Below, piece by piece: positions 14,481 through 23,857 of a DNA stretch of 64,000 bases. The DNA is from Thalassobacillus_A hwangdonensis. Lineage in GTDB: Bacteria; Bacillota; Bacilli; Bacillales; Halobacillaceae. The notes under the pieces were generated by a model. The model saw only the letters and a list, made by a program, of their open reading frames with translations. It was not told where the DNA came from and did no database searches. The stretch's first letter is position 1. The number at the start of each line of letters is the position of its first letter. The position numbers and the translations under genes are program-made. Where the stretch lies: positions 558,001 through 622,000 of the forward strand of contig NZ_JBHTKL010000005.1 in the NCBI RefSeq assembly GCF_042675915.1, in the 5' to 3' direction.

Positions 14481-16497
14481 GCGTTTCCGTGTCCTCATCA
14501 AACCACTCCGACCAGTCCACGTCTTTTCCTTCACTTGCGGCTTTGAAGATGTGATTTTCAATCGTCATGACGTTCATCCCGCGTTCTTCCGCGATCTCTT
14601 CGATTGATTGTCCTTGTTTCCAAGTTTCATAAGTGAGGAGGTGGCTAGGGTGCTGATCCTTTTCTGTCTTCTTTTTAAATGAAGAAGGGGCAGCAAGCCC
14701 TTTCGTCGGCATTGCATCAGAGTGGTCCTTCCAAAGCGAAATCCGCTCGAGGAACTTTGCACCATATTGGTCATATTTCTTTTCACCGACACCTTTGATT
14801 CGGAGCATATCCTCCTTCTCTTCAGGCAGATATCGGGCGAAGTCTTTCAGTGTCGCATCGGAGAAAATGACATAAGGCGGAAGTTCATGCTGAGCTGCTA
14901 TATTCTTACGGAATTCCCTCAGTTCATCGAATAGCTCCTCATGATAGTCTACCGTTGTAACTGTATGGGTAGCTTCGACCTTCATCCATACGTTGCGCTT
15001 CCCAGTCAGCACTTCCAATGACTTCGGTGTCAACTGCAATGACGGGAACTTGCCTTGTCCTGGATTCAGCAGGTCTTCAGCAGTAAGGAAGTGGATGAAG
15101 CTGCTGATTTCTTTTTCAGTGTACTGACCCATCAGCCCATACGTACTCAATTGGTCAAAACGGAACTCCTTCACACGCTTATCGGATGAACCTTTCAACA
15201 CTTTAGCGGTCATACCGGCGCCGAAGCGTTCACCCATCCGCTTCACGCAGGACAGCACCATTTGCGCTTCCTTCGTCATGTCTTCCTTTTCACCTTCATA
15301 CTGGCAGTTGGAGCACTTTCCGCATACTTCCCGTTCGGTCTGGTCGTGGAAGTAATCGAGAATGTATTCCTGGAGGCAACGGTGGGTGTGGCAGTAATTC
15401 ACCATCGCCTGCAGCTTCTCATATTCGACCGCTTTTTTATCTTCTGCCATCTCGGATTGCTCGATCAAATATTTCTGCAGACCGACATCCTGTCCTGAGA
15501 AAAGCAGGATACACTCACTCGGTTCTCCATCACGTCCTGCACGACCGGCCTCCTGATAATACGATTCGATGTTCATCGGGACTGCATAGTGGAGTACATA
15601 CCTGACATTACTTTTATCAATCCCCATCCCGAATGCATTGGTGGCAACCATGATCGTCGTCTTATCCTGGATGAAATCGTTCTGGGCCTGTTTTCGTTCG
15701 AGTTCATTCAAGCCTGCATGATACTTACCGGCCTGAAATCCTTTCCTGATTAGAAACTGGTGAATGTAGTCGACATCTTTTCGTGTTGCAGCGTAGATGA
15801 TCCCGGATTCACTGCTTCTTTCTTTCACATAGCGGCTGAGAAAATCACGCTTGTCCTGACCCTTTACAATACGAAAGGCGAGGTTGTTCCTGGCGAATCC
15901 GGTATTGACGACCGCATCATCCTGCACATGGATCAGTCGTTGGATATCTGTAATCACTTCCGTCGTAGCGGTAGCTGTCAATGCCATCACGACAGGGAGG
16001 TTGTTCAGTTTATTCAGTGTCGGCACAATCGAGCGATAACTCGGACGGAAGTCATGGCCCCATTGTGAAATACAATGTGCTTCATCAAAAGCGATCAATG
16101 ATAGCTTGATCGATTGAATAGCCTGTAGAAAAAAGCCGGAATCAAAGCGCTCTGGTGCAACATAGACGAAGGAATAGCGGTTTCGTTTCATATCCTGCAG
16201 CCGCTGCCGTTGTTCTTCATTACTTAATGAGCTGTTTATATAGGTTGCAGGAACACCAAGGGCAGTCAAGGCATCCACCTGGTCTTTCATTAAAGAGATT
16301 AAAGGGGAGATGATGATTGCTGTTCCATCCATCACCATGCCGGGAATTTGATAACAGATGGATTTTCCTCCACCGGTCGGCATTACGGCAAGTGTGTTCT
16401 GCTTATTCATTGCGTGGGATATGACCTGTTCCTGTCCAGGTCTGAAAGAAGGGTATCCGAAATAGTGCTGTAATTGTTGTCTTGCCTGTTCAATCAT
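14365..16497 (-). CDS. recQ: RecQ-family 3'-5' DNA helicase
   Basis: 710 residues in family order: helicase core with Walker A (MPTGGGKSICYQ) and DEAH box (FDEAHCISQWGHDFRP), helicase C with QEAGRAGRDG, an RQC zinc site with four Cys (CGKCSNC and nearby), a winged helix, an HRDC domain around RLKGVGEKK-type residues, and a C-terminal helix-turn-helix (HTH_40-like, SIEEIAEERGMNVMTIENH). It unwinds DNA in recombination repair. The start at MIEQARQQL has AAAGGAG; the longer start at 16536 is not used. The domain set matches full-length RecQ rather than the short RecS. Confidence 0.93.
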   Translation of the reverse strand: MIEQARQQLQHYFGYPSFRPGQEQVISHAMNKQNTLAVMPTGGGKSICYQIPGMVMDGTAIIISPLISLMKDQVDALTALGVPATYINSSLSNEEQRQRLQDMKRNRYSFVYVAPERFDSGFFLQAIQSIKLSLIAFDEAHCISQWGHDFRPSYRSIVPTLNKLNNLPVVMALTATATTEVITDIQRLIHVQDDAVVNTGFARNNLAFRIVKGQDKRDFLSRYVKERSSESGIIYAATRKDVDYIHQFLIRKGFQAGKYHAGLNELERKQAQNDFIQDKTTIMVATNAFGMGIDKSNVRYVLHYAVPMNIESYYQEAGRAGRDGEPSECILLFSGQDVGLQKYLIEQSEMAEDKKAVEYEKLQAMVNYCHTHRCLQEYILDYFHDQTEREVCGKCSNCQYEGEKEDMTKEAQMVLSCVKRMGERFGAGMTAKVLKGSSDKRVKEFRFDQLSTYGLMGQYTEKEISSFIHFLTAEDLLNPGQGKFPSLQLTPKSLEVLTGKRNVWMKVEATHTVTTVDYHEELFDELREFRKNIAAQHELPPYVIFSDATLKDFARYLPEEKEDMLRIKGVGEKKYDQYGAKFLERISLWKDHSDAMPTKGLAAPSSFKKKTEKDQHPSHLLTYETWKQGQSIEEIAEERGMNVMTIENHIFKAASEGKDVDWSEWFDEDTETLILSTYKEMDDDKLKPLKEALPEAISYRTIRAVLTKNQ

Positions 16498-16585
16498 AAG
16501 GATTCTCCTTTGCTTTTCATTATTATATGGTATCACGATTAAAGCCGATGAAATAGATGGAATCTATTTGTTATTTAAGCTTTTT

Positions 16586-16600
16586 CATAGTATAACTATG
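16586..16600. promoter_or_regulatory. Candidate operator upstream of the ATP-grasp operon
   Basis: CATAGT-ATA-ACTATG is a perfect 6-bp inverted repeat in the recQ/ATP-grasp divergent gap. It lies ~85 bp before the first gene of the operon. The binding protein is unknown. Confidence 0.35.
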
Positions 16601-16684
16601 GTATAGATAGATTTGAGAAATTTCTGACTACTTTCATTTATTTAGGGAATACACACACTATATTCTAAAATGGGGAGAGGTCCT

Positions 16685-18145
16685 ATGTTGAAAGATTATC
16701 AAATCGGTTCATTTTTTGATGAGATGATGAAAGACAGTGATCAACCGAAAGCCCACTACCATCGCTTCCACCAACTGCTTCACCAATTTTCCATCGAACA
16801 ATTGAAAGAGAAAAACGAGACTGCCCAGCTGAGCTTCCTCAGACAGGGAATCACCTTCACCGTCTATCACGACACCGTCGGCACAGAACGGACGATGCCG
16901 TTTGATTTCATACCGATCATCCTTCCTTCAGAAAAATGGCAGAAAATCGAAAAAGGGATCAAACAACGTGTAAAAGCGTTGAACATGTTCTTAGAAGATG
17001 TTTATGGAGAACAGAAGATTGTTGAAGACGGCGTCATCCCGAGAGATTTGATCGAACAAAATCCTTATTATTACAAGGAACAAGCCTCCGGTTATTCCAT
17101 TCCTCATGATAACCACATCTTCCTTGCGGGGATTGACCTAATCCGTGATGAACATGGCGAATATCGAGTTTTGGAAGATAATTTGCGTAATCCTTCTGGG
17201 ATGTCGTATGTGTTCCAAAATCGATATGTGATGCGTCAGGTTTATCCGGAATTGTTCTTCAAACATTCGATTCGTACCTTGGAGCAACAGCTTTCCGAGC
17301 TTCATGCAGCACTTATTTCCCATGTGCCGAAAAACTCAAAGAATCCACATCACCCTTGTGCGGTACTTTTGACACCGGGAGCCTATAACTCCGCCTATTA
17401 CGACCATGTCTTCCTCGCACAGCAAATGGGAATCGAACTTGTAGAGGGGAGGGACCTCGTTGTCGAAGAGGATGTCGTCTATATGAAAACGATCCGTGGA
17501 TTGAAGCGGATCGACATCATCTATCGCAGAATCGATGATGACTTCCTCGATCCAGAAGCCTTCCGTCCGGATTCCGCTTTGGGGGTCAAAGGTCTGTTGA
17601 GAGCTTATAAAAAAGGGAATGTAGCAATTTTGAACGGAATCGGGAATGGTGTTGCGGATGACAAAGCAATGTATGCCTATGTACCGAAGATGATCGAATA
17701 TTACCTAGGCGAGTCTCCAATCATACCTAACGTGGAAACCTATTTCCTGAGAGATGCGGATCAGTTGGATTACGTATTGGAGCATTTAGAAGAACTTGTT
17801 GTTAAAAATGTCGGGGCTTCCGGTGGGTATGACATGCTGATCGGTCCTCATGCCTCTGCAGAAGAAATTGAGATTTTCCGAGAAAAAATCATCGAAAATC
17901 CGAAGCAATACATTGCGCAGCCTACCATCAAGCTGTCGCGTGCACCATCCTTTCAGAGCGATCGTTTCTATCCATGTCATGTCGACCTACGTATTTTTGT
18001 CATGAGTGGCGAAGACAGCCACGTCTTGCCCGGCGGGCTTTCGAGGGTTGCTTTGAAAGAAGGATCGCTCGTCGTCAACTCATCACAAGGCGGCGGCGGG
18101 AAGGATACATGGGTGTTACAGGAAGGGGGAGATGGGCATGCTTAG
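16685..18145 (+). CDS. Circularly permuted ATP-grasp protein (DUF404/DUF407)
   Basis: 486 residues. This family is a circularly permuted ATP-grasp ligase, predicted to form peptide-like amide bonds using ATP. Typical blocks are seen: DLIRDEHGEYRVLEDNLRNPSG, the VLLTPGAYNSAYYDH segment, YVPKMIEYYLGE, and a C-terminal VNSSQGGGGKDTWVL tail. No membrane or signal segment. The ribosome-binding site GGGGAGAGG (16672-16680) favours ATG 16685 over 16670. It overlaps the alpha-E gene by 8 bases and forms a three-gene operon with it and a transglutaminase. The substrate is unknown for the whole family. Confidence 0.88.
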   Translation: MLKDYQIGSFFDEMMKDSDQPKAHYHRFHQLLHQFSIEQLKEKNETAQLSFLRQGITFTVYHDTVGTERTMPFDFIPIILPSEKWQKIEKGIKQRVKALNMFLEDVYGEQKIVEDGVIPRDLIEQNPYYYKEQASGYSIPHDNHIFLAGIDLIRDEHGEYRVLEDNLRNPSGMSYVFQNRYVMRQVYPELFFKHSIRTLEQQLSELHAALISHVPKNSKNPHHPCAVLLTPGAYNSAYYDHVFLAQQMGIELVEGRDLVVEEDVVYMKTIRGLKRIDIIYRRIDDDFLDPEAFRPDSALGVKGLLRAYKKGNVAILNGIGNGVADDKAMYAYVPKMIEYYLGESPIIPNVETYFLRDADQLDYVLEHLEELVVKNVGASGGYDMLIGPHASAEEIEIFREKIIENPKQYIAQPTIKLSRAPSFQSDRFYPCHVDLRIFVMSGEDSHVLPGGLSRVALKEGSLVVNSSQGGGGKDTWVLQEGGDGHA

Positions 18146-19103
18146 TCGTGTAGCGGATGCACTATATTGGATGGCGAGGAACCTGGAACGAGCAGAGAAC
18201 AACTCCCGGGTATTGTCGGTTCAGCTCATCAGTATGCTGGAGGCGGATGAAGCGACGATGCTGGATCAGGACTGGGAGGAAATCATCGAAATTTCAGCAT
18301 CTCTTGCTGATTATCATACCCGTTACGGGAAGCTTGAGGCAACGGATATCATCCAATATTTAGCTTTTTCGGGGTCGAATATGAACTCCGTTGTCAACTG
18401 CATGACCTACGCAAGGGAAAACGCCAAGGCGACCAGGGACATGATTCCCGAGCAGTTGTGGGAGGTCATCAATGGGTACTACCTGGACTTGGCCGCAGTA
18501 CGAAAAGAAAATGCAACAATTCAGGAAGTGCAGCAGTTCCTTAATGATACGAATCACACATCAATGGCGGCGCAGGGAGTTGTCGAATCTACAATGACAC
18601 GTGGTGTCCCTTACACCTTCATTAAAATAGGAAAGTGGATGGAACGTGCAGAAAAGACTGCCCGTATCCTGAATGTCGTTTGTGAAAAGGCATTGAAGGA
18701 GAACGATACGAATAAGGAGATGCACTTTTATAATTGGCTTACCGCACTTCGGATGGTGAATGGTCATGATGCATACATCAAAGAAAACCCGCCGACGATG
18801 CATTCGAAGGATGTTTTAGCGTTCATCATCAGTGAAGCTACTTTTCCGAGATCCATCAAGTACTGCATGGACCATGTGATGGAAGCGATTGAGAACCTGG
18901 AAAGAGGGAAAGTGAGTCATTATTCCGAGCAATTATTCGAGGAGTTATCTTCTATTCATCAGACGTTTTCTGAAATGGATATTGGAGAACTTTCCTTGCA
19001 GGAACTGATGGCGTTTCTGGATCGTTTTCAGAACCAGTGCTTGGAGGTCAGCAGGATCTTTTCTGAAACCTATTATTTGATCGAACCTCTTGAGATGAGG
19101 TAA
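18138..19103 (+). CDS. Alpha-E domain protein (DUF403)
   Basis: 321 residues, all-helical, beginning MLSRVADALYWMARNLERAEN, the standard start of the alpha-E family. A second conserved helix is GKWMERAEKTARIL. It always accompanies the permuted ATP-grasp protein, as a fusion or a neighbour, and its role is unknown. ATG 18138 has the GGGGGAG site at a good distance; ATG 18132 is too close to it. The overlap with the upstream gene implies translational coupling and 1:1 production. Confidence 0.88.
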   Translation: MLSRVADALYWMARNLERAENNSRVLSVQLISMLEADEATMLDQDWEEIIEISASLADYHTRYGKLEATDIIQYLAFSGSNMNSVVNCMTYARENAKATRDMIPEQLWEVINGYYLDLAAVRKENATIQEVQQFLNDTNHTSMAAQGVVESTMTRGVPYTFIKIGKWMERAEKTARILNVVCEKALKENDTNKEMHFYNWLTALRMVNGHDAYIKENPPTMHSKDVLAFIISEATFPRSIKYCMDHVMEAIENLERGKVSHYSEQLFEELSSIHQTFSEMDIGELSLQELMAFLDRFQNQCLEVSRIFSETYYLIEPLEMR

Positions 19104-19132
19104 GTCACCAAGGGAGACGGAGGAAAAGCAGT

Positions 19133-19984
19133 ATGAAGTATCAGATTGAACATACGAATATTTTCCATTATGAAAATTTCGTCGATCAGAGCATGAACCA
19201 TATCCGGTTGAAACCAAGAACAGATGAATGTCAGCGCCTTTTATACTATTGGACGACGATTACACCTGCTTCTGTTACGAAGGAGCATACCGACTTATGG
19301 GGCAATAACGTCGAGACATTTTTCATTCCGGAAAAGCACCATCATTTGACCGTAACGACAAATGCCACGGTCAGCATCCAGAAGAGTCCATTGATTCACA
19401 TGATCCAGTACACTGATGAAATGAAGGAAATCTTTCACTCGGAACTGTTCAAAGGTCATTATCTAGCTTATTTAAACGAAACACCATATACCTTCCTTTA
19501 TAAAAGTCAGATCAAGGATATCGTCGAAGCAGTCGGAAACCCCGAGGACCCTGTGCGTTTTCCGATTGACCTGATGGCATATATCCATCAATCAGTCGGG
19601 TATGATACGATTGCAACGCATGTGAATACGAAAGCATACGAATCATGGCCACTAAAAAAAGGCGTATGCCAGGATTATGCCCATGTCATGCTTGGAGTGC
19701 TTCGGGCCCAGGGAATCCCTGCCCGATATGTCAGCGGCTATTTGTACGTTGGAGAAAGTTCTGCGCTTATCGGTGATGCAGCTACCCATGCATGGGTGGA
19801 AGTGATGATACCGGGAATTGGGTGGGTAGGTCTCGATCCGACGAATAACGTGGAAGCGCTCGAAAATCATATCCGGATTGGAACCGGACGGGACTATGCC
19901 GATGTAAGCCCACTGCAAGGAGTGTACCGCGGCGGTAAGCATACCCTCGATGTCAAAGTCAGTGTCAAGCTGCTGCAGCAATAA
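19133..19984 (+). CDS. Transglutaminase-like cysteine protease with bacterial N-terminal domain
   Basis: 283 residues. An N-terminal beta-rich domain (about 1-90) precedes a transglutaminase-fold domain with the catalytic triad C179 (KKGVCQDYAHV), H219 (ATHAWVEV) and D235 (GLDPTNN). No signal peptide, so it acts in the cytoplasm. Comparative work proposes that this protein cleaves or cross-links peptides made or modified by the adjacent ATP-grasp ligase; this is prediction, not demonstrated. GGAGG lies ~10 bases before ATG 19133. Third and last gene of the operon, directly followed by a 20-bp tandem array. Confidence 0.88.
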   Translation: MKYQIEHTNIFHYENFVDQSMNHIRLKPRTDECQRLLYYWTTITPASVTKEHTDLWGNNVETFFIPEKHHHLTVTTNATVSIQKSPLIHMIQYTDEMKEIFHSELFKGHYLAYLNETPYTFLYKSQIKDIVEAVGNPEDPVRFPIDLMAYIHQSVGYDTIATHVNTKAYESWPLKKGVCQDYAHVMLGVLRAQGIPARYVSGYLYVGESSALIGDAATHAWVEVMIPGIGWVGLDPTNNVEALENHIRIGTGRDYADVSPLQGVYRGGKHTLDVKVSVKLLQQ

Positions 19985-20000
19985 ATGGTGTAGGGAGTAC

Positions 20001-20121
20001 CGGCGACTTTTTTGGGTTTCCGGCAACTTTTCCGGTTTATCGGCGAGTATCGTGATTTTCCGGCGACTTTGTGTCGAATACCGGCGCCATTACGGATTTT
20101 CCGGCGACCAGCCGAAGCATA
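20001..20121 (+). repeat. Tandem array 3, six units, 20-bp period
   Basis: CGGCGA/CGGCAA/CGGCGC cores start at 20001, 20021, 20041, 20061, 20082 and 20102 (steps 20, 20, 20, 21, 20). Most units read CCGGCGACTTT-n5-TTTT. Array 1 has the same unit on the opposite strand. It begins 17 bases after the transglutaminase stop and runs up to the bidirectional terminator. Confidence 0.88.
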
Positions 20122-20161
20122 AGAAGCCAGGAAAGGAATTGCCCTTTCCTGGCTTCTTTTC
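20121..20161. terminator. Bidirectional terminator between the ATP-grasp operon and brnQ
   Basis: A 16-bp perfect stem, AAGAAGCCAGGAAAGG (20121-20136) with CCTTTCCTGGCTTCTT (20143-20158), is followed by TTTT on the plus strand. Confidence 0.85.
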
Positions 20162-21467
20162 AATTACTTTCTACAGTTTTTGGCTGAAGGAACAAGTGGA
20201 ACATTCCGCCGACCAAAGCTCCTACGAACGCGGGAACAATCCAACCCAGTCCCACACCGAAGAATGGCAATTGAGCCATCATCGGCTCATAGGCAGTCAT
20301 ATCGATTCCGAATGCAGCCAAGCCATCATAGATGCTTACAAAGGCTGTCGTAAGAATTGCTCCACGGTAAACGTAAGGAGAACCATTGAACAGACGATGC
20401 GCAAACGTAAGAATGATCAGGACAATTGCAATTGGATAGATGAACACAAGCACCGGTACAGAATAGGCGATGATCTGGTTCAATCCGATATTTGCAATGG
20501 AAAAGCTTATTAAAGTAATAACGGTGATGACAAGACGATATGATAATGCAGGGAAAATTTCATGGAAGAACTGGCCACACGCAACCGTCAGTCCGACACA
20601 GGTCGTAAAGCATGCGAGTGCAACAATGATTCCTAATAGAAGCGTGCCAGGCTGTCCATACATCAATGATGCAGCACTGGAGAGAATTTCTCCTCCATTT
20701 GCATATTCTCCATTGGTTGCCATCTTGGCACCGATCCATCCGATTGATGCATATACGGTGGTCAATCCGATTGCCGTGACTGCTCCAACTTTCAATGTGA
20801 ACTTCGTCATTTGCTTAGGATCACTGACGCCGCGATCCTTCAATGCTTGGATGACGATGATACCGAACGCCAATGCTGCAATGGCATCCATCGTCAAGTA
20901 CCCTTCAAGAAAACCGGTAAAGAAAGGGGAGGACTCGTATTTTTCTGTCGGTGCCTGCAGGGAACCATCAAGGAAAAAGAAGCTTCCGATCACAAGACCT
21001 ATTATTGCCAGCAAAAGTGCTGGTGTAAGGAACTGACCGACGCGGTCCACAAGCTTCGATGGGTTCAGACTCACCCAGAAGACCAAAAGGAAAAAGATGA
21101 TCGAATAGATCAGCAACGTGCCAGTGGAAACATCAGTGAAAGGGACAACACCCATTTCATAAGCGACATTAGCAGCTCTCGGAATTCCGAAAAATGGTCC
21201 GATTGCTAAATATACGATAGAAGTAAAGATGATTCCGAATAATGGGTGGACCCTGCTTCCTAATTCTACTGCCCCATTCTTAACGAATGAGATAGCAGCA
21301 ACTGTAATCACCGGGATGCCTACACCGGTCAATACGAACCCGGCGATCGCTGCCCAATAGGAAGTACCTGCTTCTATGCCAAGAAACGGGGGATAGATTA
21401 AGTTTCCTGCCCCGAAAAATAACGCAAATAACATGAATCCGATAATCACTGTATCTTTCGTTCTCAT
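20160..21467 (-). CDS. brnQ: Branched-chain amino acid:cation symporter (BrnQ/LIVCS family)
   Basis: 435 residues with ~12 hydrophobic segments. It starts with the family hallmark FMLFALFFGAGNLIYPPFLG and imports isoleucine, leucine and valine with Na+ or H+. AGGAGGAAAACAT precedes the ATG at 21467. A T-box leader upstream, with a probable isoleucine specifier, couples expression to uncharged tRNA, which supports a branched-chain amino acid substrate. Shares the terminator at 20121-20161 with the convergent ATP-grasp operon. Confidence 0.93.
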   Translation of the reverse strand: MRTKDTVIIGFMLFALFFGAGNLIYPPFLGIEAGTSYWAAIAGFVLTGVGIPVITVAAISFVKNGAVELGSRVHPLFGIIFTSIVYLAIGPFFGIPRAANVAYEMGVVPFTDVSTGTLLIYSIIFFLLVFWVSLNPSKLVDRVGQFLTPALLLAIIGLVIGSFFFLDGSLQAPTEKYESSPFFTGFLEGYLTMDAIAALAFGIIVIQALKDRGVSDPKQMTKFTLKVGAVTAIGLTTVYASIGWIGAKMATNGEYANGGEILSSAASLMYGQPGTLLLGIIVALACFTTCVGLTVACGQFFHEIFPALSYRLVITVITLISFSIANIGLNQIIAYSVPVLVFIYPIAIVLIILTFAHRLFNGSPYVYRGAILTTAFVSIYDGLAAFGIDMTAYEPMMAQLPFFGVGLGWIVPAFVGALVGGMFHLFLQPKTVESN

Positions 21468-21500
21468 ATGTTTTCCTCCTCTGTCAAATGATGGATGAGC

Positions 21501-21775
21501 AAATAAAAAAGCCCATCCCTAAATCAAGGGACGAGCACTGCTCGCGTTACCACCCTAGTTCAGACAATACGTCTGCACTCTGTTCACATCACGTGTGCAT
21601 TGATAACGGGATACCGCCCGTTCTGGTCTACTGAAATTCAACCGGAAATCTCGGAGCTGATCATTCAAGGATCACAGCTGTTGGCTCGCACCATCCGCCA
21701 ATTCTCTGATGTCTGATTCGATACTTGAAAAGGCTCGTCATCGATGTATTTGAAAGGATTGTTATGTGAAATTAC
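21501..21775 (-). promoter_or_regulatory. T-box riboswitch (tRNA-sensing leader), probable Ile specifier
   Basis: On the minus strand the antiterminator T-box reads GGGTGGTAACGCGAG (plus 21541-21555), with TGGT able to pair with an ACCA tRNA end. It is followed by the terminator GCTCGTCCCT/AGGGATGGGC and a T run (plus 21506-21536). Stem I contains AAGTA and AGAGAA motifs. A GAGC...GCTC base stem places the specifier at ATC (plus 21659-21661) in GAATG-ATC-A, an isoleucine codon. A second ATC nearby makes the exact triplet slightly uncertain. Confidence 0.85.
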
Positions 21776-21850
21776 CTTCGTAATCGTATCAATGTCAAAA
21801 AATTTTGTCAACGGAATTTTTTAAAATTTTCGATGTTAGTAATTCCCATA

Positions 21851-21865
21851 TAGGAAACGCTTACA
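21851..21865. promoter_or_regulatory. cre-like site (one mismatch) upstream of the antiporter gene
   Basis: TAGGAAACGCTTACA fits the CcpA site consensus WTGNAANCGNWNNCW at every fixed position except the T. It lies ~140 bp before the antiporter start. The rest of this gap shows only AT-rich DNA. Confidence 0.3.
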
Positions 21866-22002
21866 AATAAAGAGCATTATAACAGTTGAATATTCAGTGA
21901 ACAATATAGTTTACATTCTATAGGGTGACAGATAGAATGATTCTATATCCATGGAAAATACGTGAAAAAAGCTATATATACAACGTTAAAGGGAGTTGTC
22001 AC

Positions 22003-23850
22003 ATGATCGATTCCATCTTGTTAGTATTCATGATCATCGGCCTTTTGGGGATTGGTTCGCAGTGGGTTGCCTGGAGGTACCGTTTGCCTGCAATCGTCAT
22101 CATGTCCATTGCCGGGCTATTGGCTGGTCCCATCTTGGGATTCTTCAACCCTGAACAGGACTTCGGTGATTTATATAAACCGATCATATCCATGGCAGTC
22201 GCCATCATCCTTTTTGAGGGGAGTTTGAACCTCAACTTCAAGGAGATTAAGGGACTTGGTCGTCCGGTGTTCCGGATTGTGACATTGGGCGCATTCATCA
22301 GCTGGATCCTTGGTTCGCTTGCAGCACACTATGTTGCAGGCTTGTCATGGCCGGTCGCTTTCGTCATCGGGGGCTTGTTCATCGTTACAGGTCCGACGGT
22401 CATCCTGCCGCTATTACGACAGGCAAAATTGAAACCTCGTCCTGCAAAGATTTTAAAATGGGAAGGGATCATCGTAGATCCGATCGGTGCGTTATTAGCC
22501 GTGTTCGCTTATGAAATCATTGTATTTCTGATGGGAACCGAGCTGAACCCATCTGTCCTGATCCTTTTCTTCCTTGCTTCCGCGTTTGCAGTCCTCCTTG
22601 GATGGGCTTGCGGTAAAGGGGTTGGATGGATGTTTGAGGTCGGCTATGTGCCGGAGTTCCTCAAATCACCATTTGTATTTGTCGTGGTCATCGCATGTTT
22701 TACAATTGCAGATGAAGTCACGCACGAAACAGGACTGCTTTCTGTCACAGCGATGGGGATGACCCTTGCGAATATGCGCGTCTCTTCTGTTGCAGAAATG
22801 CGTCATTTCAAAGAAAATATCTCATTATTACTTATTTCCACCATCTTTGTCATGTTGACCGCTTCATTGACTTGGGACACATTGATGGAGATATTCAATC
22901 TTGAAATCATCGGCTTCGTGTTATTGATGCTGTTCTTTGTAAGGCCATTATCCATCTGGCTTTCCACAATCGGAACCGACTTGAGAAAATCTGAAAAGCT
23001 GCTTGTAGGCTGGATTGCACCAAGAGGAATAGTCGCACTCGCTGTTTCCAGTTATTTTGCTGCGGTACTGTTGGAGGAAGGGTTTGAAGACGCATCGATT
23101 CTGACTTCACTTACTTTCGCACTGGTGTTCTTTACTGTTGTAGCACATGGATTTTCGATTGAATGGCTGGCGAAAAAACTCAATCTTTCAATGGAGGGGC
23201 CACCTGGAGTAGTAATTACAGGAGGGAGTACCTTGTCAGCTGAGCTTGGCAAGACGTTTAAGGAAATCGATGTACCAGTCGTCATTGCTGATTCTTCATG
23301 GGAGCGACTGCATAAGGTCAGAGGTGTAGGCATCAAATCCTACCATGGAGAGATATTATCCGAACAAACCGACTATCACCTAGACTTGACGCCTTATGAA
23401 TATTTGATTGCTGCTACCGAATACGATTCTTATAATGCACTCGTATGTACGACCTTCATTCCTGAATTCGGAAGGAATAACTTGTATCAGCTTAGTCTGC
23501 AGAACCGCCAGGGTGACGACCTTGGAGATATGGGCCACACTATCGGCGGCAGGATCTTGTTCAATGAAGCTGCTACTTGGGAAAGCCTTAACCAGAAAAT
23601 TGAAAATGGTTATGTTTTCCGTAAAACGAACATTACAGCACAGTACACATTCAAGGACCATGAAAAGAATATGGATGAAGAAACCATTCTGTTGTTTGTG
23701 AAAAAGCCGTCCAACAAACTGCAATTCTTCACGACGGAGATGAGCCCTCGAGTAGAAGAGGGGGACATCATCGTCAGTCTGATGCCACCAAGCAAGGAAT
23801 TTGGCAGGATTCAGGAAAAATTGGAAGAACAGCGGAATAACCACTCATAA
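22003..23850 (+). CDS. Cation:proton antiporter (CPA family, NhaP-like) with C-terminal regulatory domain
   Basis: 615 residues. About 12 membrane helices fill residues 1-400, with the GPTVILPLLRQ and IIVDPIGALLAVFAYE motifs typical of CPA1 exchangers; the Asp of DP is the expected ion-binding residue. The cytoplasmic tail has a Rossmann-like TrkA-N fold (GVVITGGSTLSAELGK) and a TrkA-C-like end. It would export Na+ or K+ against protons, important in salty or alkaline surroundings. ATG 22003 has AAAGGGAG upstream; the longer frame from 21925 is unsupported. Na+/K+ preference cannot be decided. Confidence 0.87.
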   Translation: MIDSILLVFMIIGLLGIGSQWVAWRYRLPAIVIMSIAGLLAGPILGFFNPEQDFGDLYKPIISMAVAIILFEGSLNLNFKEIKGLGRPVFRIVTLGAFISWILGSLAAHYVAGLSWPVAFVIGGLFIVTGPTVILPLLRQAKLKPRPAKILKWEGIIVDPIGALLAVFAYEIIVFLMGTELNPSVLILFFLASAFAVLLGWACGKGVGWMFEVGYVPEFLKSPFVFVVVIACFTIADEVTHETGLLSVTAMGMTLANMRVSSVAEMRHFKENISLLLISTIFVMLTASLTWDTLMEIFNLEIIGFVLLMLFFVRPLSIWLSTIGTDLRKSEKLLVGWIAPRGIVALAVSSYFAAVLLEEGFEDASILTSLTFALVFFTVVAHGFSIEWLAKKLNLSMEGPPGVVITGGSTLSAELGKTFKEIDVPVVIADSSWERLHKVRGVGIKSYHGEILSEQTDYHLDLTPYEYLIAATEYDSYNALVCTTFIPEFGRNNLYQLSLQNRQGDDLGDMGHTIGGRILFNEAATWESLNQKIENGYVFRKTNITAQYTFKDHEKNMDEETILLFVKKPSNKLQFFTTEMSPRVEEGDIIVSLMPPSKEFGRIQEKLEEQRNNHS

Positions 23851-23857
23851 CAAAGAA

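Noticed and set aside
19950..20513. Plus-strand frame of 187 codons across array 3 and antisense to brnQ
   Set aside because: Crosses a terminator and repeat array, runs antisense to a clear brnQ gene, no start signal.
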